From contig JADGQI010000104.1 of the NCBI GenBank assembly GCA_017881905.1, forward strand, positions 1 through 40,407: a stretch of DNA of 40,407 nt. Direction: 5' to 3'. Under the pieces are notes generated by a model. That model did not search any database, was not told the DNA's origin, and saw only the letters and a list, made by a program, of their open reading frames with translations. The position numbers and the translations under genes were made by a program. The stretch is from Chloroflexota bacterium. GTDB lineage: Bacteria; Chloroflexota; Limnocylindria; Limnocylindrales; CSP1-4. Positions 25,589 to 33,139 of this stretch are shown piece by piece. Position 1 is the first letter of the stretch; every line of letters starts with the position of its first letter.

Positions 25589-26056
25589 ATGTCGTTCGAT
25601 CTGGACCGATTCCTTGCCGCGCAGGACGGCGTCTACGCGGATGTGGTAGCCGAGCTTCGGCGTGGCTTCAAGACCGGACACTGGATGTGGTATGTCTTTC
25701 CGCAGCTTGCTGGCCTGGGTCGGAGCGACGTTTCCCGCTACTACGCGATCACCTCGCTAGATGAAGCACGTGGCTACCTGGCCCACCCGCTCCTCGGTCC
25801 GCGCCTGCGCGAATGCGCCGCCATCGTGGCCGCCAACCGAGCGCGTAACGCGACGGAGATCTTCGGCGCCCTCGACGGGATGAAGCTCCACTCCTGCATG
25901 ACCCTCTTCCATCGAGCCGCGCCCGATGACGCCATCTTCCGCGACGTCCTGGGGCGCTTCTTCGACGGGAAGGGGGACGAGAAGACCGATGTGCTCCTCG
26001 CGCTGGAAGCGACCGCGCCATCGACCGGGGTGACGCCGCTCGACCACCCGCGATGA
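25589..26056 (+). CDS. DUF1810 family protein
   Basis: 155 residues from ATG 25589, which has AGGGGG about 8 nt upstream; the open frame extends 34 codons further but without family similarity. The sequence FLAAQDGVYADVVAELRRG, KTGHWMWYVFPQLAGLGRS, YAITSLDEARGYLAHPLLGPRL and GALDGMKLHSCMTLF is characteristic of DUF1810 (calpastatin-like helical proteins), normally ~140 residues. Function is unknown; the family has been linked to ADP-ribose/toxin-like folds only by weak similarity. It stands alone and converges with ssrA, so it may be an accessory gene. Confidence 0.85.
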   Translation: MSFDLDRFLAAQDGVYADVVAELRRGFKTGHWMWYVFPQLAGLGRSDVSRYYAITSLDEARGYLAHPLLGPRLRECAAIVAANRARNATEIFGALDGMKLHSCMTLFHRAAPDDAIFRDVLGRFFDGKGDEKTDVLLALEATAPSTGVTPLDHPR

Positions 26057-26108
26057 GATAGACGAAGGCGAATGTCGTCACGGCAGCGGGGCGCCGCCAC
26101 CCAAGGTG

Positions 26109-26485
26109 TGGTGGAGATGGGGGAGAGTCGAACTCCCCGTCCAGAACCCGTCGCCAGGGACCAACTACGAGCGTGTCCGATGATTTGTCGTCGACCGCCC
26201 GGGCGTCCATCGGCAGGCTACCGAGCGGTCCAGTCACGTGCCCCTAGATCGGGCTTGGTCCAGTGTTACGCGACGCTGGCGCTGGACGCATCCCCGCTGG
26301 ATGACGCTTCCACAGCCCGCGAGGAGGAGGCTGCTTCCACGCTCACCTTACTGCCTAAGCAGCGAGGGCGAGAGTCGACTGGCGGTTGCCAGGTACTTCG
26401 TTTTGCCACCTGATTAACGAGGCCTGAGTGGCATCCTCGGCTCGCGCTCCCGGGCAGCTGGACCCTGTCGAATCCACGCATCCCC
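26109..26485 (-). ncRNA. ssrA: Transfer-messenger RNA (tmRNA)
   Basis: About 377 nt. The 5' end GGGGATG pairs with CATCTCC at the 3' end (one G-U pair), followed by A and an encoded CCA. The 5' D-arm-like GTGGATTCGACAGG and the T-arm GGGGAGTTCGACTCTCCCC are typical. The tag region ends CTC GCC CTC GCT GCT TAG, i.e. LALAA-stop, a classic degron. Reading back in that frame gives QNEVPGNRQSTLALAA, while the expected resume GCA-AAC is disrupted by a run of four A (26401-26404); with three it would read ANEVPGNRQSTLALAA. It rescues stalled ribosomes with SmpB, encoded just upstream. Pseudoknots were not folded. Confidence 0.93.
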
Positions 26486-26493
26486 GTGCCCTG

Positions 26494-26522
26494 AGTCTAG
26501 CGGATGTCCTGCTCGTCGCCAA
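26494..26522 (-). promoter_or_regulatory. ssrA promoter
   Basis: Minus strand TTGGCG (26522-26517), 17 nt, TAGACT (26499-26494), ending 8 nt before the mature 5' G at 26485. Spacing fits direct transcription initiation close to the mature tmRNA end. Confidence 0.7.
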
Positions 26523-26559
26523 TCCGAGGTCCCTGGCGCACCGTTCTCCGTCCGCCGGA

Positions 26560-27027
26560 TCAGCCGCGGCCGCGCTGGATGTCGGCCAGCTCGCGGGCGA
26601 CGTCGCGACGTGAATCCCGGTCGGCGATGTCGCGGCGCCGATCGTGGAGCTGCTTGCCACGCGCCAGGCCGACCTCGACCTTGGCCCGACCGCGGCCGGT
26701 GAGGTACAGCTTGAGCGGGATCATCGTCTGGCCCTTCTGCTTCGTCCGCGACAGCAGCTGGGTGATCTCCGCCCGGTGCAGGAGCAGCTTCCGGGTCCGC
26801 TTCGCCTCGTGGTTGTAGCGATTGCCGGTCTCCCACGGTGCGATGTGCATGCCGAACATCCACGCCTCGCCGCGATCGATCCGGACGTAGGCGTCGGCCA
26901 GGTTCACCTTGTGCGCCCGGATCGACTTGATCTCGGTGCCGGTCAGGACGATGCCGGCCTCGAACGAGTCGTCGATCGTGTACTCGTGGCGCGCTTTTCG
27001 ATTGAGGGCGATCGTCTCCTCGCCCAT
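26560..27027 (-). CDS. smpB: SsrA-binding protein SmpB
   Basis: 155 residues, the normal length. The sequence ALNRKARHEYTIDDSFEAGI, VLTGTEIKSIRAHKVNLADA, MHIAPWETGNRYNHEAKRTRKLLLH and the basic C-terminal tail RGRAKVEVGLARGKQLHDRR match SmpB; the tail enters the ribosomal A-site channel. An AAGGAG lies ~9 nt before the ATG. It binds tmRNA, whose gene starts 75 nt downstream on the same strand. Confidence 0.96.
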   Translation of the reverse strand: MGEETIALNRKARHEYTIDDSFEAGIVLTGTEIKSIRAHKVNLADAYVRIDRGEAWMFGMHIAPWETGNRYNHEAKRTRKLLLHRAEITQLLSRTKQKGQTMIPLKLYLTGRGRAKVEVGLARGKQLHDRRRDIADRDSRRDVARELADIQRGRG

Positions 27028-27148
27028 CGGTCGGACTCCTTCAGCGTGCGAGCGGTCCGGGGACGCAGAGTGTGCGCCACCCGGCCGCGGTGGGTGATGC
27101 GCGGCGATGCGGCGGATCCCCGTCGGTGGGCGATGGGCCCGGGCGCAC

Positions 27149-27176
27149 GAACGCCGGCCCTTTCGGACCGGCGTTC
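27149..27176 (-). other. GNRA-capped 12-bp RNA hairpin upstream of smpB
   Basis: On the minus strand GAACGCCGGUCC and GGGCCGGCGUUC pair over 12 positions (one G-U) around a GAAA tetraloop. The plus-strand version would have a C-A mismatch in place of the G-U, so the fold favours minus-strand RNA. No U-run follows, so it may be a processing or attenuation element rather than a classical terminator. A second small hairpin (CACCC-gca-GGGTG, 27189-27201) lies between it and the tiny ORF. Confidence 0.65.
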
Positions 27177-27206
27177 GAAAGCTTCATCCACCCGCAGGGT
27201 GTCCGC

Positions 27207-27254
27207 TTAAACGGCCATCTCCTGCGAGGTGGTGCAGCTTGTACTGTCGATCAC
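27207..27254 (-). CDS. Putative 15-residue peptide with very strong Shine-Dalgarno
   Basis: GTG-started ORF reading MIDSTSCTTSQEMAV, ending TAA. Nine nt upstream is AGGAGG inside GAAAGGAGGTGAT, a 13-nt perfect complement of the usual 16S rRNA 3' tail. It has its own promoter ~30 nt upstream and a GNRA-capped hairpin 31 nt after the stop, so it looks like an independent unit or an attenuator ahead of smpB. An ATG in another frame (27261) would give 25 residues, but lies only 2 nt from AGGAGG. I do not recognise the peptide; leader peptide, small secreted or modified peptide, or a non-coding anti-SD decoy are all possible. Confidence 0.45.
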   Translation of the reverse strand: MIDSTSCTTSQEMAV

Positions 27255-27282
27255 TGCACATCACCTCCTTTCGTTCCGGGCT

Positions 27283-27311
27283 ACCCTAAACGAACCCGTC
27301 GGCCAGTGCAA
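27283..27311 (-). promoter_or_regulatory. Promoter of the tiny ORF upstream of smpB
   Basis: Minus strand TTGCAC (27311-27306), 17 nt, TAGGGT (27288-27283), predicted start near 27276. It begins just after the S41 protease stop codon and so separates this unit from ftsE-ftsX-S41. Confidence 0.55.
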
Positions 27312-27320
27312 GCGGGACCA

Positions 27321-28700
27321 TCAGGCCGCCGGATCGGTGACCTGACCGGCCGTCGGCGGCGCGCCAAGCTCCTGAAGGGCACGATCGAGGACGGGGTCGG
27401 CCCCCGTCGCTGCGCCGGTCGCGTCGACGGCGACGTCCGGCTGGAGACCGACGCCGTGGATCCAGCGTCCGTTCGGCGTCAGCCAGCGGTCCACGGTGAG
27501 ACGGTAGCCCCCCGTGTCGTCCGCCAGCTGGAGCCAGACCTGGATCGTCCCCTTGCCGTACGACTTCGAGCCGACCAGCTTCGCCCGCCCGAGGTCCTGG
27601 AGGGCACCCGCCACGATCTCGCTGGCCGACGCGCTCCCCCCGTCGATCAGGACAACGAGCTGGATCGACGGGTCGGTGGCGGCGCCGCCGGGCTGGGCGA
27701 GGGTCGGGGTTCGGGCGCCGGATGCGTCCTGCTGGTAGAAGATCGTGGTCCCGGCCGGGACGAACTGGCTGAGCACCCGCTGTGCGTCGGTCACGAAGCC
27801 ACCCGGGTCGCCGCGCAGGTCGACGATCAGCTTGGTTCGTCCGGCGGCCACGTGGTCCTTGACGGCTCGACCGAAGTCGTCGGCCGCCTGGTCGCTGAAT
27901 CCGGCCAGGCGGACGTAGCCGATCGTGCCGCCGGCCAGTGTCTTCGTCTGGACCTCCTTCTGGATGATGACGTCGCGCACGATCGGCAGGTCGAACGGGG
28001 TCGCCGATGTGGCGCGGACGATCTCGAGGGTGACGGTCGTGCCCTTCGGGCCTCGGAGACGGGCCAGGGCCTGGTCCGTGGTGAGCCCGTCGACGGTCAC
28101 CCCGTCGATCGAGGTGATCCGGTCGTCGGCGAGCAGGCCGGCCCTGGCCGCCGGTGCACCCTCGAGCGGTTCGACCACCACCAGGCCGCATCCGGCGCCC
28201 AGCGTCGGGCAGGCGCCATCGCCGCTGAGGCGACGCGCGGCCACGGTCGCGCCGATCCCTTCGAACCGCCCGGACAGACCCTGTAATGACTGACGGTACT
28301 CATCGGGGCTGAGGTAGGCGGAGAACGGATCCCCGAGCGCGGCGATCATCCCGCGGATCGCACCTTCGATGAGGGCCTTCCGCGCGACCGGCTCGCCGGC
28401 GTAGTCGTCGGTGATCGAGCGATAGGTGTCCCAGAACGGTTGGAACGCGGCCTGTTCGTCGGCTGGGGTGCCCGGCGTGGAGGCCTTGAGCGAACCCAGC
28501 GCGAACCCCGACACGAACAGGGCGGACCCGGCGAGCACGGCCACCAGCGCGATCGCGATCGGAAGGCGGCCCCGGCGGCCCGGGCGGCCGCGGGGCTGGT
28601 CGAGCTCCCCCTTCGGCGCGACCCCGGGCGGGGCAGCGGTCTCGGCCGATCCACCAGCCTCGCCGGGCACGAGGGGAGCGGCGGGTTCGTCGGTGGTCAT
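27321..28700 (-). CDS. C-terminal processing protease (S41 family, PDZ)
   Basis: 459 residues. A cytoplasmic Pro/Gly-rich N-terminus (~1-45), one membrane anchor (~47-70), an N-terminal helical region (DPFSAYLSPDEYRQSLQG), a PDZ domain (~165-245) and the S41 catalytic core. The Ser is in IDGGSASASEIVAGAL near residue 355 and the Lys in GSKSYGKGTIQ about 25 residues later, forming the Ser-Lys dyad. The family trims C-termini of envelope proteins. Conserved order ftsE-ftsX-S41-smpB suggests a role alongside FtsX-regulated cell-wall hydrolysis. About 150 nt separate it from ftsX. Confidence 0.92.
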   Translation of the reverse strand: MTTDEPAAPLVPGEAGGSAETAAPPGVAPKGELDQPRGRPGRRGRLPIAIALVAVLAGSALFVSGFALGSLKASTPGTPADEQAAFQPFWDTYRSITDDYAGEPVARKALIEGAIRGMIAALGDPFSAYLSPDEYRQSLQGLSGRFEGIGATVAARRLSGDGACPTLGAGCGLVVVEPLEGAPAARAGLLADDRITSIDGVTVDGLTTDQALARLRGPKGTTVTLEIVRATSATPFDLPIVRDVIIQKEVQTKTLAGGTIGYVRLAGFSDQAADDFGRAVKDHVAAGRTKLIVDLRGDPGGFVTDAQRVLSQFVPAGTTIFYQQDASGARTPTLAQPGGAATDPSIQLVVLIDGGSASASEIVAGALQDLGRAKLVGSKSYGKGTIQVWLQLADDTGGYRLTVDRWLTPNGRWIHGVGLQPDVAVDATGAATGADPVLDRALQELGAPPTAGQVTDPAA

Positions 28701-28848
28701 TTCGCGGATCCCTGTTCGAGAGCTGGGGTCGACGGGGGTGGGGGCCGGGCGGTCGACGGGCGAGGGTGGGTCGGATCGGCTGGAAGGGCACAGCGTACGA
28801 CGGCTCGCCGGGAAGGGCCGCGGCCGGCTCCGATCGGGATCGCGCGAG

Positions 28849-29733
28849 CTATTTGAGGAGGTAGCTCCGCACGGAGACCCATGAGCCGAGGACGCCGAGG
28901 CCGACCCCGGTGGCGACGACGATGATCGTTAGGTCCCGCCCCAGCGCACCGAGCTGGAGCGGCAGGACCTCGAAGAACCCGGTCATCACCCGCCCGAGCG
29001 GCTCGGCGCCAAGCGCGAGCAGGCCGAGCGTGATCGCGGCCCCGATGAGGCCGACCAGCGCGCCCTCGAAGATGAACGGCCAGCGGATGAACGCGTCGGA
29101 CGCTCCCACCAGCCGCATGATCTCGATCTCCTCCGCGCGGGCCACCACGGCCAGGCGGATCGTGTTGACGATGATGAACAGCACCACGATGCCGACCAGG
29201 GCGAGCACGAGAACGCCGCCGGTCCGGAGCAGGTTCGTCACGGTCAGCACGCGGTCGATGAGGTTCTTGACCTCTTGGACCCGTTCGATGCTCGGGTCCG
29301 CGCGGAGCGATTCGACGACGTTCCCGAAGACCTTCGGGTCCTTCAGCTTGACCTGGAGCGAGCCGGGCAGCGGGTTCTTGTCCAGCGCCGTGGTCAGGTC
29401 TTCGCGACCCTGCTGCTTGAGTCGCTCCTGGAACCGACGGAGCGCCTCGGTCGCATTGACGTACTCGACGCTGGCCACCTCGGGCATCGCCGCGACCCGA
29501 GCCTGGACCGCCTCGATAGCGAGCGTCGGGGCCCCATCCTTGACGTCGGCCACGATCTCGACCTTCTGCTCGACGAACTCGAGGCCCGCGTTCAGGCCGG
29601 TCAGGACCACGAAGAAGCCCGACAACAGGAGCAGCATGAAGACCATCGTCGCCGTCGCCGCGAGGCTCATGACGGCGTTCCGCCAGAACCCCTGCCAGGC
29701 TCGCCGAAGACTGAACACGACGAACGAGATCAC
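28849..29733 (-). CDS. ftsX: Cell division protein FtsX
   Basis: 294 residues. FtsX/MacB-like topology: membrane helix at ~20-45 after the basic SLRRAWQGFWRN, a large outer domain (~50-165, with VEQKVEIVADVKD, ALDKNPLPGSLQVKL), then three helices at ~175-200, 225-250 and 265-290. VVARAEEIEIMRLVGAS near 210 is the family hallmark. With FtsE it forms an ABC-type complex that activates cell-wall hydrolases at the division site. GTG start, six nt after the ftsE stop. Confidence 0.94.
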   Translation of the reverse strand: MISFVVFSLRRAWQGFWRNAVMSLAATATMVFMLLLLSGFFVVLTGLNAGLEFVEQKVEIVADVKDGAPTLAIEAVQARVAAMPEVASVEYVNATEALRRFQERLKQQGREDLTTALDKNPLPGSLQVKLKDPKVFGNVVESLRADPSIERVQEVKNLIDRVLTVTNLLRTGGVLVLALVGIVVLFIIVNTIRLAVVARAEEIEIMRLVGASDAFIRWPFIFEGALVGLIGAAITLGLLALGAEPLGRVMTGFFEVLPLQLGALGRDLTIIVVATGVGLGVLGSWVSVRSYLLK

Positions 29734-29739
29734 CGCTGG

Positions 29740-30516
29740 CTAATCTTCACGGTGATACGCCGCGGCCTCTTCGTCGCGGATGATCCGACCGTCCTCGAGG
29801 GCGACCACCCGCTTGCGCAGCGCGGTGACGATCTCGGCGTTGTGGGTAGCCATCAGGACGGTCACCCCCAGCTCGTTGATCCGGAGCAGGAGCTGGAGGA
29901 TCTCCCAGCTGATGAGCGGGTCGAGGTTGCCGGTCGGCTCGTCGGCGATGATCATCCGGGGGTCGTGGACGAGCGCCCGGGCGATCGCGGTGCGCTGCTG
30001 TTCGCCGCCCGACAGCGTCCCGGGGAGCTGGCGTGCCTGGGCCGTCAGGCCGACCAGGGCCAGGACCCGATCGACCGCCGGTCCGATCTCGCGTGACGGC
30101 GTCCCGGTCACCTCCAGCGCGAACGCGACGTTCTCGCGGACCGTCTTGGTCGGCAGCAGCTTGAAGTCCTGGAAGATGATCCCGATCTTCCGGCGGACCT
30201 TGGGGACCTGGCGTCGGGCGAGGCGGGCGAGGTCCTGGCCATCCAGGATGACCGCCCCGGTCGTGGCGATCTCGTCGCGGATGATCAGCTTGATGAGGGT
30301 CGACTTGCCCGCACCCGACGGCCCGACGAGGAACACGAAGTCGCCCTCGGGCACCACCAGGTCCACGTCGCGCAGGGCGACGTTGCCGTTCGGGTAGGCC
30401 TTGGTGACATCGTGAAGCACGAGCACGGCGCCGTCGACCGGCGACTCCGTCGGGGCCAGTCCGACGGGACGCTGACGGTGCGAGCGGGCGGCGGCCCGAA
30501 GGGGAGCCAGGGTCAC
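29740..30516 (-). CDS. ftsE: Cell division ATP-binding protein FtsE
   Basis: 258 residues, ~28 longer at the N-terminus than typical FtsE (~225-230). Walker A GPSGAGKS, Q-loop IIFQDFKLLP, signature LSGGEQQR, Walker B MIIADEPTG and H-loop ATHN are intact. GTG 30516 has GGAG ~7 nt upstream; an internal GTG at 30426 would start at VLVLHDVTKAYPNG and give standard length, so the N-terminal extension is uncertain. Forms the membrane complex with FtsX. The upstream 142 bp to the GNAT gene show no clear promoter. Confidence 0.93.
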   Translation of the reverse strand: MTLAPLRAAARSHRQRPVGLAPTESPVDGAVLVLHDVTKAYPNGNVALRDVDLVVPEGDFVFLVGPSGAGKSTLIKLIIRDEIATTGAVILDGQDLARLARRQVPKVRRKIGIIFQDFKLLPTKTVRENVAFALEVTGTPSREIGPAVDRVLALVGLTAQARQLPGTLSGGEQQRTAIARALVHDPRMIIADEPTGNLDPLISWEILQLLLRINELGVTVLMATHNAEIVTALRKRVVALEDGRIIRDEEAAAYHRED

Positions 30517-30658
30517 GGTCTACTCCGAGGCGGCGATCCGGACCGGCGAGGCGCGCCGGTCTCGTGCGTCTCGGCTCCGACCGCGGGCACGAGCGAGGGA
30601 GCCACTGGCGCGAGGCTACCACGCTCGGGCCCCTGAGGCCTCCGGGACGCCGCGGCGG

Positions 30659-31639
30659 TCAGAGCAACCCGGGTGAGATCGGCACGTACCGGCTGAAGTC
30701 GGCGAACGGACGATCCCAGCACACCAGCAGCGGGAACTCGTCGATCCGCAGCCCGGCCGCGAGGAGCGTGGGCATCAGGCCGGGCGCCGCTCCGGGAACC
30801 CATATCGCCCGTGCGCCGCGGGACGGGACCGTCGCGATCAGGTGTCCGGCGACCGGTTCCAGGAGCGCCGCATCGCGAACGGCGATCGGACCGATCCGAC
30901 CGACCTCGCCGGCATAGCCATACCCGAGGACCGCGCCGCCTGCGCCGCGGTAGAGGAACCCGCGCCGGTGTTCGGTCCTGAGGAAGCGGTGGTCCTGGGG
31001 GTGCTCGGCACCGAGCAGCTCGCGGTCGAGCGCGTCGACCTGCTCGGCGAGCGCCCGGTGCCCGGGGCTGGCGGGCGGCCCGTCGGCGATCGACTCGAAC
31101 GGGATCGCGACGACCCCGTCGGGCAGGTCGGCAAACGCATCCGGCCGGTCCACCTCGCCGCGCAGGTCGATGATCGGCATCCGCGGCACGATCCCGTAGC
31201 GGGCGTACAGTGCGGTCGAGATCGGCTGGAGGCTGTCGATCGCGGTCGCCAGCACGCCGTCGAACGTGGGTGCCGGCAGGAGGCGCTCGAGGATCGCTCG
31301 ACCGAGTCCCTGGCCCTGTGCCTCGGGTCGCACGAAGAGCATGGACAGGAACCAGATCCGGCCCCGTTCCACGGCGGATCCGAACGCGAGGATCCGCTTG
31401 CCCCCCTCGCCCGGGACCACGGCGACCACGAACCGATCCGGGTCCGTCGCCTGGGTGTGGGTATGCAGCCGTCCGATCGGCCCAAGCTCGTCCGGGATCT
31501 CAGGCCGGTTCAGCCGTCCCAGGTAGTCGTTGATCGAGTCACGCCAGATCGCGCCGCAGCCGGGCAGGTCCTCGGGTCGAGCGGCGCGGAAGGTGATCCC
31601 GACCAGCGCCAGTGGAAGGCCCCTCGCGCGGATCGTCAC
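30659..31639 (-). CDS. Tandem GNAT-domain acetyltransferase
   Basis: 326 residues. The N-terminal half (~13-165) is a GNAT domain: FRAARPEDLPGCGAIWRDS, WFLSMLFVRPEAQGQGLGR (acetyl-CoA-binding R/Q-x-x-G-x-G near 115). The C-terminal half (~200-326) lacks that motif but ends LLAAGLRIDEFPLLVCWDRP, similar to a degenerate second GNAT domain. The GTG start overlaps the prfB TGA, so translation is coupled to RF2. Substrate unknown. Confidence 0.75.
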   Translation of the reverse strand: MTIRARGLPLALVGITFRAARPEDLPGCGAIWRDSINDYLGRLNRPEIPDELGPIGRLHTHTQATDPDRFVVAVVPGEGGKRILAFGSAVERGRIWFLSMLFVRPEAQGQGLGRAILERLLPAPTFDGVLATAIDSLQPISTALYARYGIVPRMPIIDLRGEVDRPDAFADLPDGVVAIPFESIADGPPASPGHRALAEQVDALDRELLGAEHPQDHRFLRTEHRRGFLYRGAGGAVLGYGYAGEVGRIGPIAVRDAALLEPVAGHLIATVPSRGARAIWVPGAAPGLMPTLLAAGLRIDEFPLLVCWDRPFADFSRYVPISPGLL

Positions 31640-32758
31640 GCGGGCACGCCGGGACCCGGCGCCGGATCGTCGGTCGCGACCCGTTCGAGCTCGGCCTGCA
31701 TGAACGCATCAAGGTCGCCGTCGAGGACGGCCGTCGTGTTGCTCGTCTCGTACTCCGTCCGCAGGTCCTTGACCATCTGGTACGGGTGGAGGACGTAGCT
31801 CCGGATCTGGTTGCCCCAGCCGGCCTCGACGTGCTCGCCCTTCAGCGCACGGAGCGCAGCCTCCTTCTCCTCGAGCGCCTTCTCCAGCAGGCGGGCCTTG
31901 AGGACCTTGATGGCGGTCTCCTTGTTCTGCGTCTGCGACCGCTCGTTCTGGCTCTGGGCCACGGTCCCGGTCGGCAGGTGGGTCAGGCGGACGGCCGAGT
32001 CGGTCTTGTTGACGTGCTGTCCGCCGGCGCCCTGGCTGCGGTACGTGTCGACCCGGATCTCGTCCCAGTCCAGTTCGATCTCGACGTCGTCCTCGGCCTC
32101 GGGCAGGACCTCGATCAGGGCGAAGGTCGTTTGGCGGCGCTTCTGGGCGTCGAACGGGCTGATCCGGACCAGCCGATGGACACCGCGCTCGGCGCGGAGG
32201 AAGCCGTAGGCATAGCGCCCCTCGATCTCGACGGTCGCGCTCTTGATCCCGGCCTGCTCCCCCGCCTGCGAGTCGACGACCTCGGTCGAGAACCGGTGAC
32301 GCTCAGCCCAGCGGAGGTACATCCGCAGGAGCATCTCCGCCCAGTCGGTGGCCTCGGTCCCGCCGGCGCCGGCGCTGATCGACAGGATCGCCGACCCGGC
32401 GTCGTAGGGACCGGAGAACAGCAGCTGCGTCCGCGCGGTCAGGAAGTCGGCCTCCAAGCTGGCCGCGTCGCGCTCGAGCTCGGCCGCCAGCTCGGCGTCG
32501 CCCGACTCGTCGATGAGCTCGACGAGGGTGAGCAGCTCATCGGACCGTTCGAGGAGGCCGCGCCACAGACTGATCTCGGTCCGCAGGCCGTCGGCCTCGC
32601 GGAGGACCTTCTGGGCGGTCGACTGGTCGTCCCAGAACCCGGGTTCCTGGGTCAGCGCCTCGAGCTGCGCGACACGAGCGTCCTTGCCGCCGAGGTCAAA
32701 GATGCCCCGAGGTCGACCGGATCCGCTCGGACAGGTCGCGGACGGCTGAGGCGTCCAC
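31636..32758 (-). CDS. prfB: Peptide chain release factor 2, programmed +1 frameshift
   Basis: About 373 residues after recoding. Codons 1-20 run from GTG 32758 (MDASAVRDLSERIRSTSGHL) to an in-frame TGA at 32698-32696 in the context CTT TGA C; skipping one base continues as DLGGKDARVAQLEALTQEPG, the conserved RF2 N-domain. Later, the RF2 tripeptide SPF occurs in VRISPFDAQKRRQ and the catalytic GGQ in GAGGQHVNKTDS. RF2 reads UAA/UGA and so autoregulates through the frameshift. The GTG directly follows the TAG of the upstream Cys-rich gene. The downstream GNAT gene is coupled by GTGA. Confidence 0.95.
32695..32710 (-). promoter_or_regulatory. prfB recoding site
   Basis: Minus strand GGGG (32708-32705), 3 nt, then CTT TGA C. 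This has the same layout as the E. coli RF2 site, where an internal Shine-Dalgarno-like GGGGG three nt before CUU UGA C stimulates the +1 shift. Confidence 0.92.
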
Positions 32759-32986
32759 CTAGGACCGACTCGCCTGTGCTTCCTGGAGCAGGATCGGACG
32801 GAGCTCGATGAGCCGCAGGGCGGTCTTGCTCCGGGCGACGACGGGGTTCACGCAGGGACAGTAGCCATTGTGGGGACAGACGCCGCAGTTCCCATCGCAA
32901 TCCAGAGCGGCGGCGTAGCTGCAACCTCGACAATCCCGCTCGCAGGCGATGAGATCGATGAAGGATGCTTCCTCGGCCTGCTTCAC
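32759..32986 (-). CDS. Cys-rich small protein, twin CX3CX2C motifs
   Basis: 75 residues from a GTG 10 nt after GAGGGA; the frame is open upstream but those codons lie in the predicted leader. Cys15, 19, 22 form CERDCRGC and Cys30, 34, 37 form CDGNCGVC, two CX3CX2C units, followed by Cys43 and Cys45 (CPC). Eight Cys in ~30 residues suggest Zn or Fe-S binding; CX3CX2C is the spacing of radical SAM clusters, but no SAM domain is present. The C-terminal 25 residues are a helical LRLIELRPILLQEA. Its TAG is adjacent to the prfB GTG. I do not recognise the family. Confidence 0.65.
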   Translation of the reverse strand: MKQAEEASFIDLIACERDCRGCSYAAALDCDGNCGVCPHNGYCPCVNPVVARSKTALRLIELRPILLQEAQASRS

Positions 32987-33082
32987 GATTCCCTCTTCTA
33001 GTGGGCGGGGGAATTGTCGGGCGAGGTGCGCCCTGCGAACGGAAAAGGCCCCCTCCGAGCCAATCCGGTCGAAACTTGGCCC

Positions 33083-33111
33083 AGTATACCGGGACAAGGC
33101 CGCCAAGCCAA
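33083..33111 (-). promoter_or_regulatory. Promoter of Cys-rich protein-prfB-GNAT operon
   Basis: Minus strand TTGGCT (33111-33106), 17 nt, TATACT (33088-33083), start near 33076. A ~90-nt leader precedes the Cys-rich gene. Confidence 0.7.
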
Positions 33112-33139
33112 GAGGGAGAATGGTCCGGAACCGCACGAA

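Noticed and set aside
27258-27275. Plus-strand ATCACCTCCTTTC resembling the 3' end of 16S rRNA
   Set aside because: No rRNA sequence precedes it; it is the complement of the strong Shine-Dalgarno on the minus strand.
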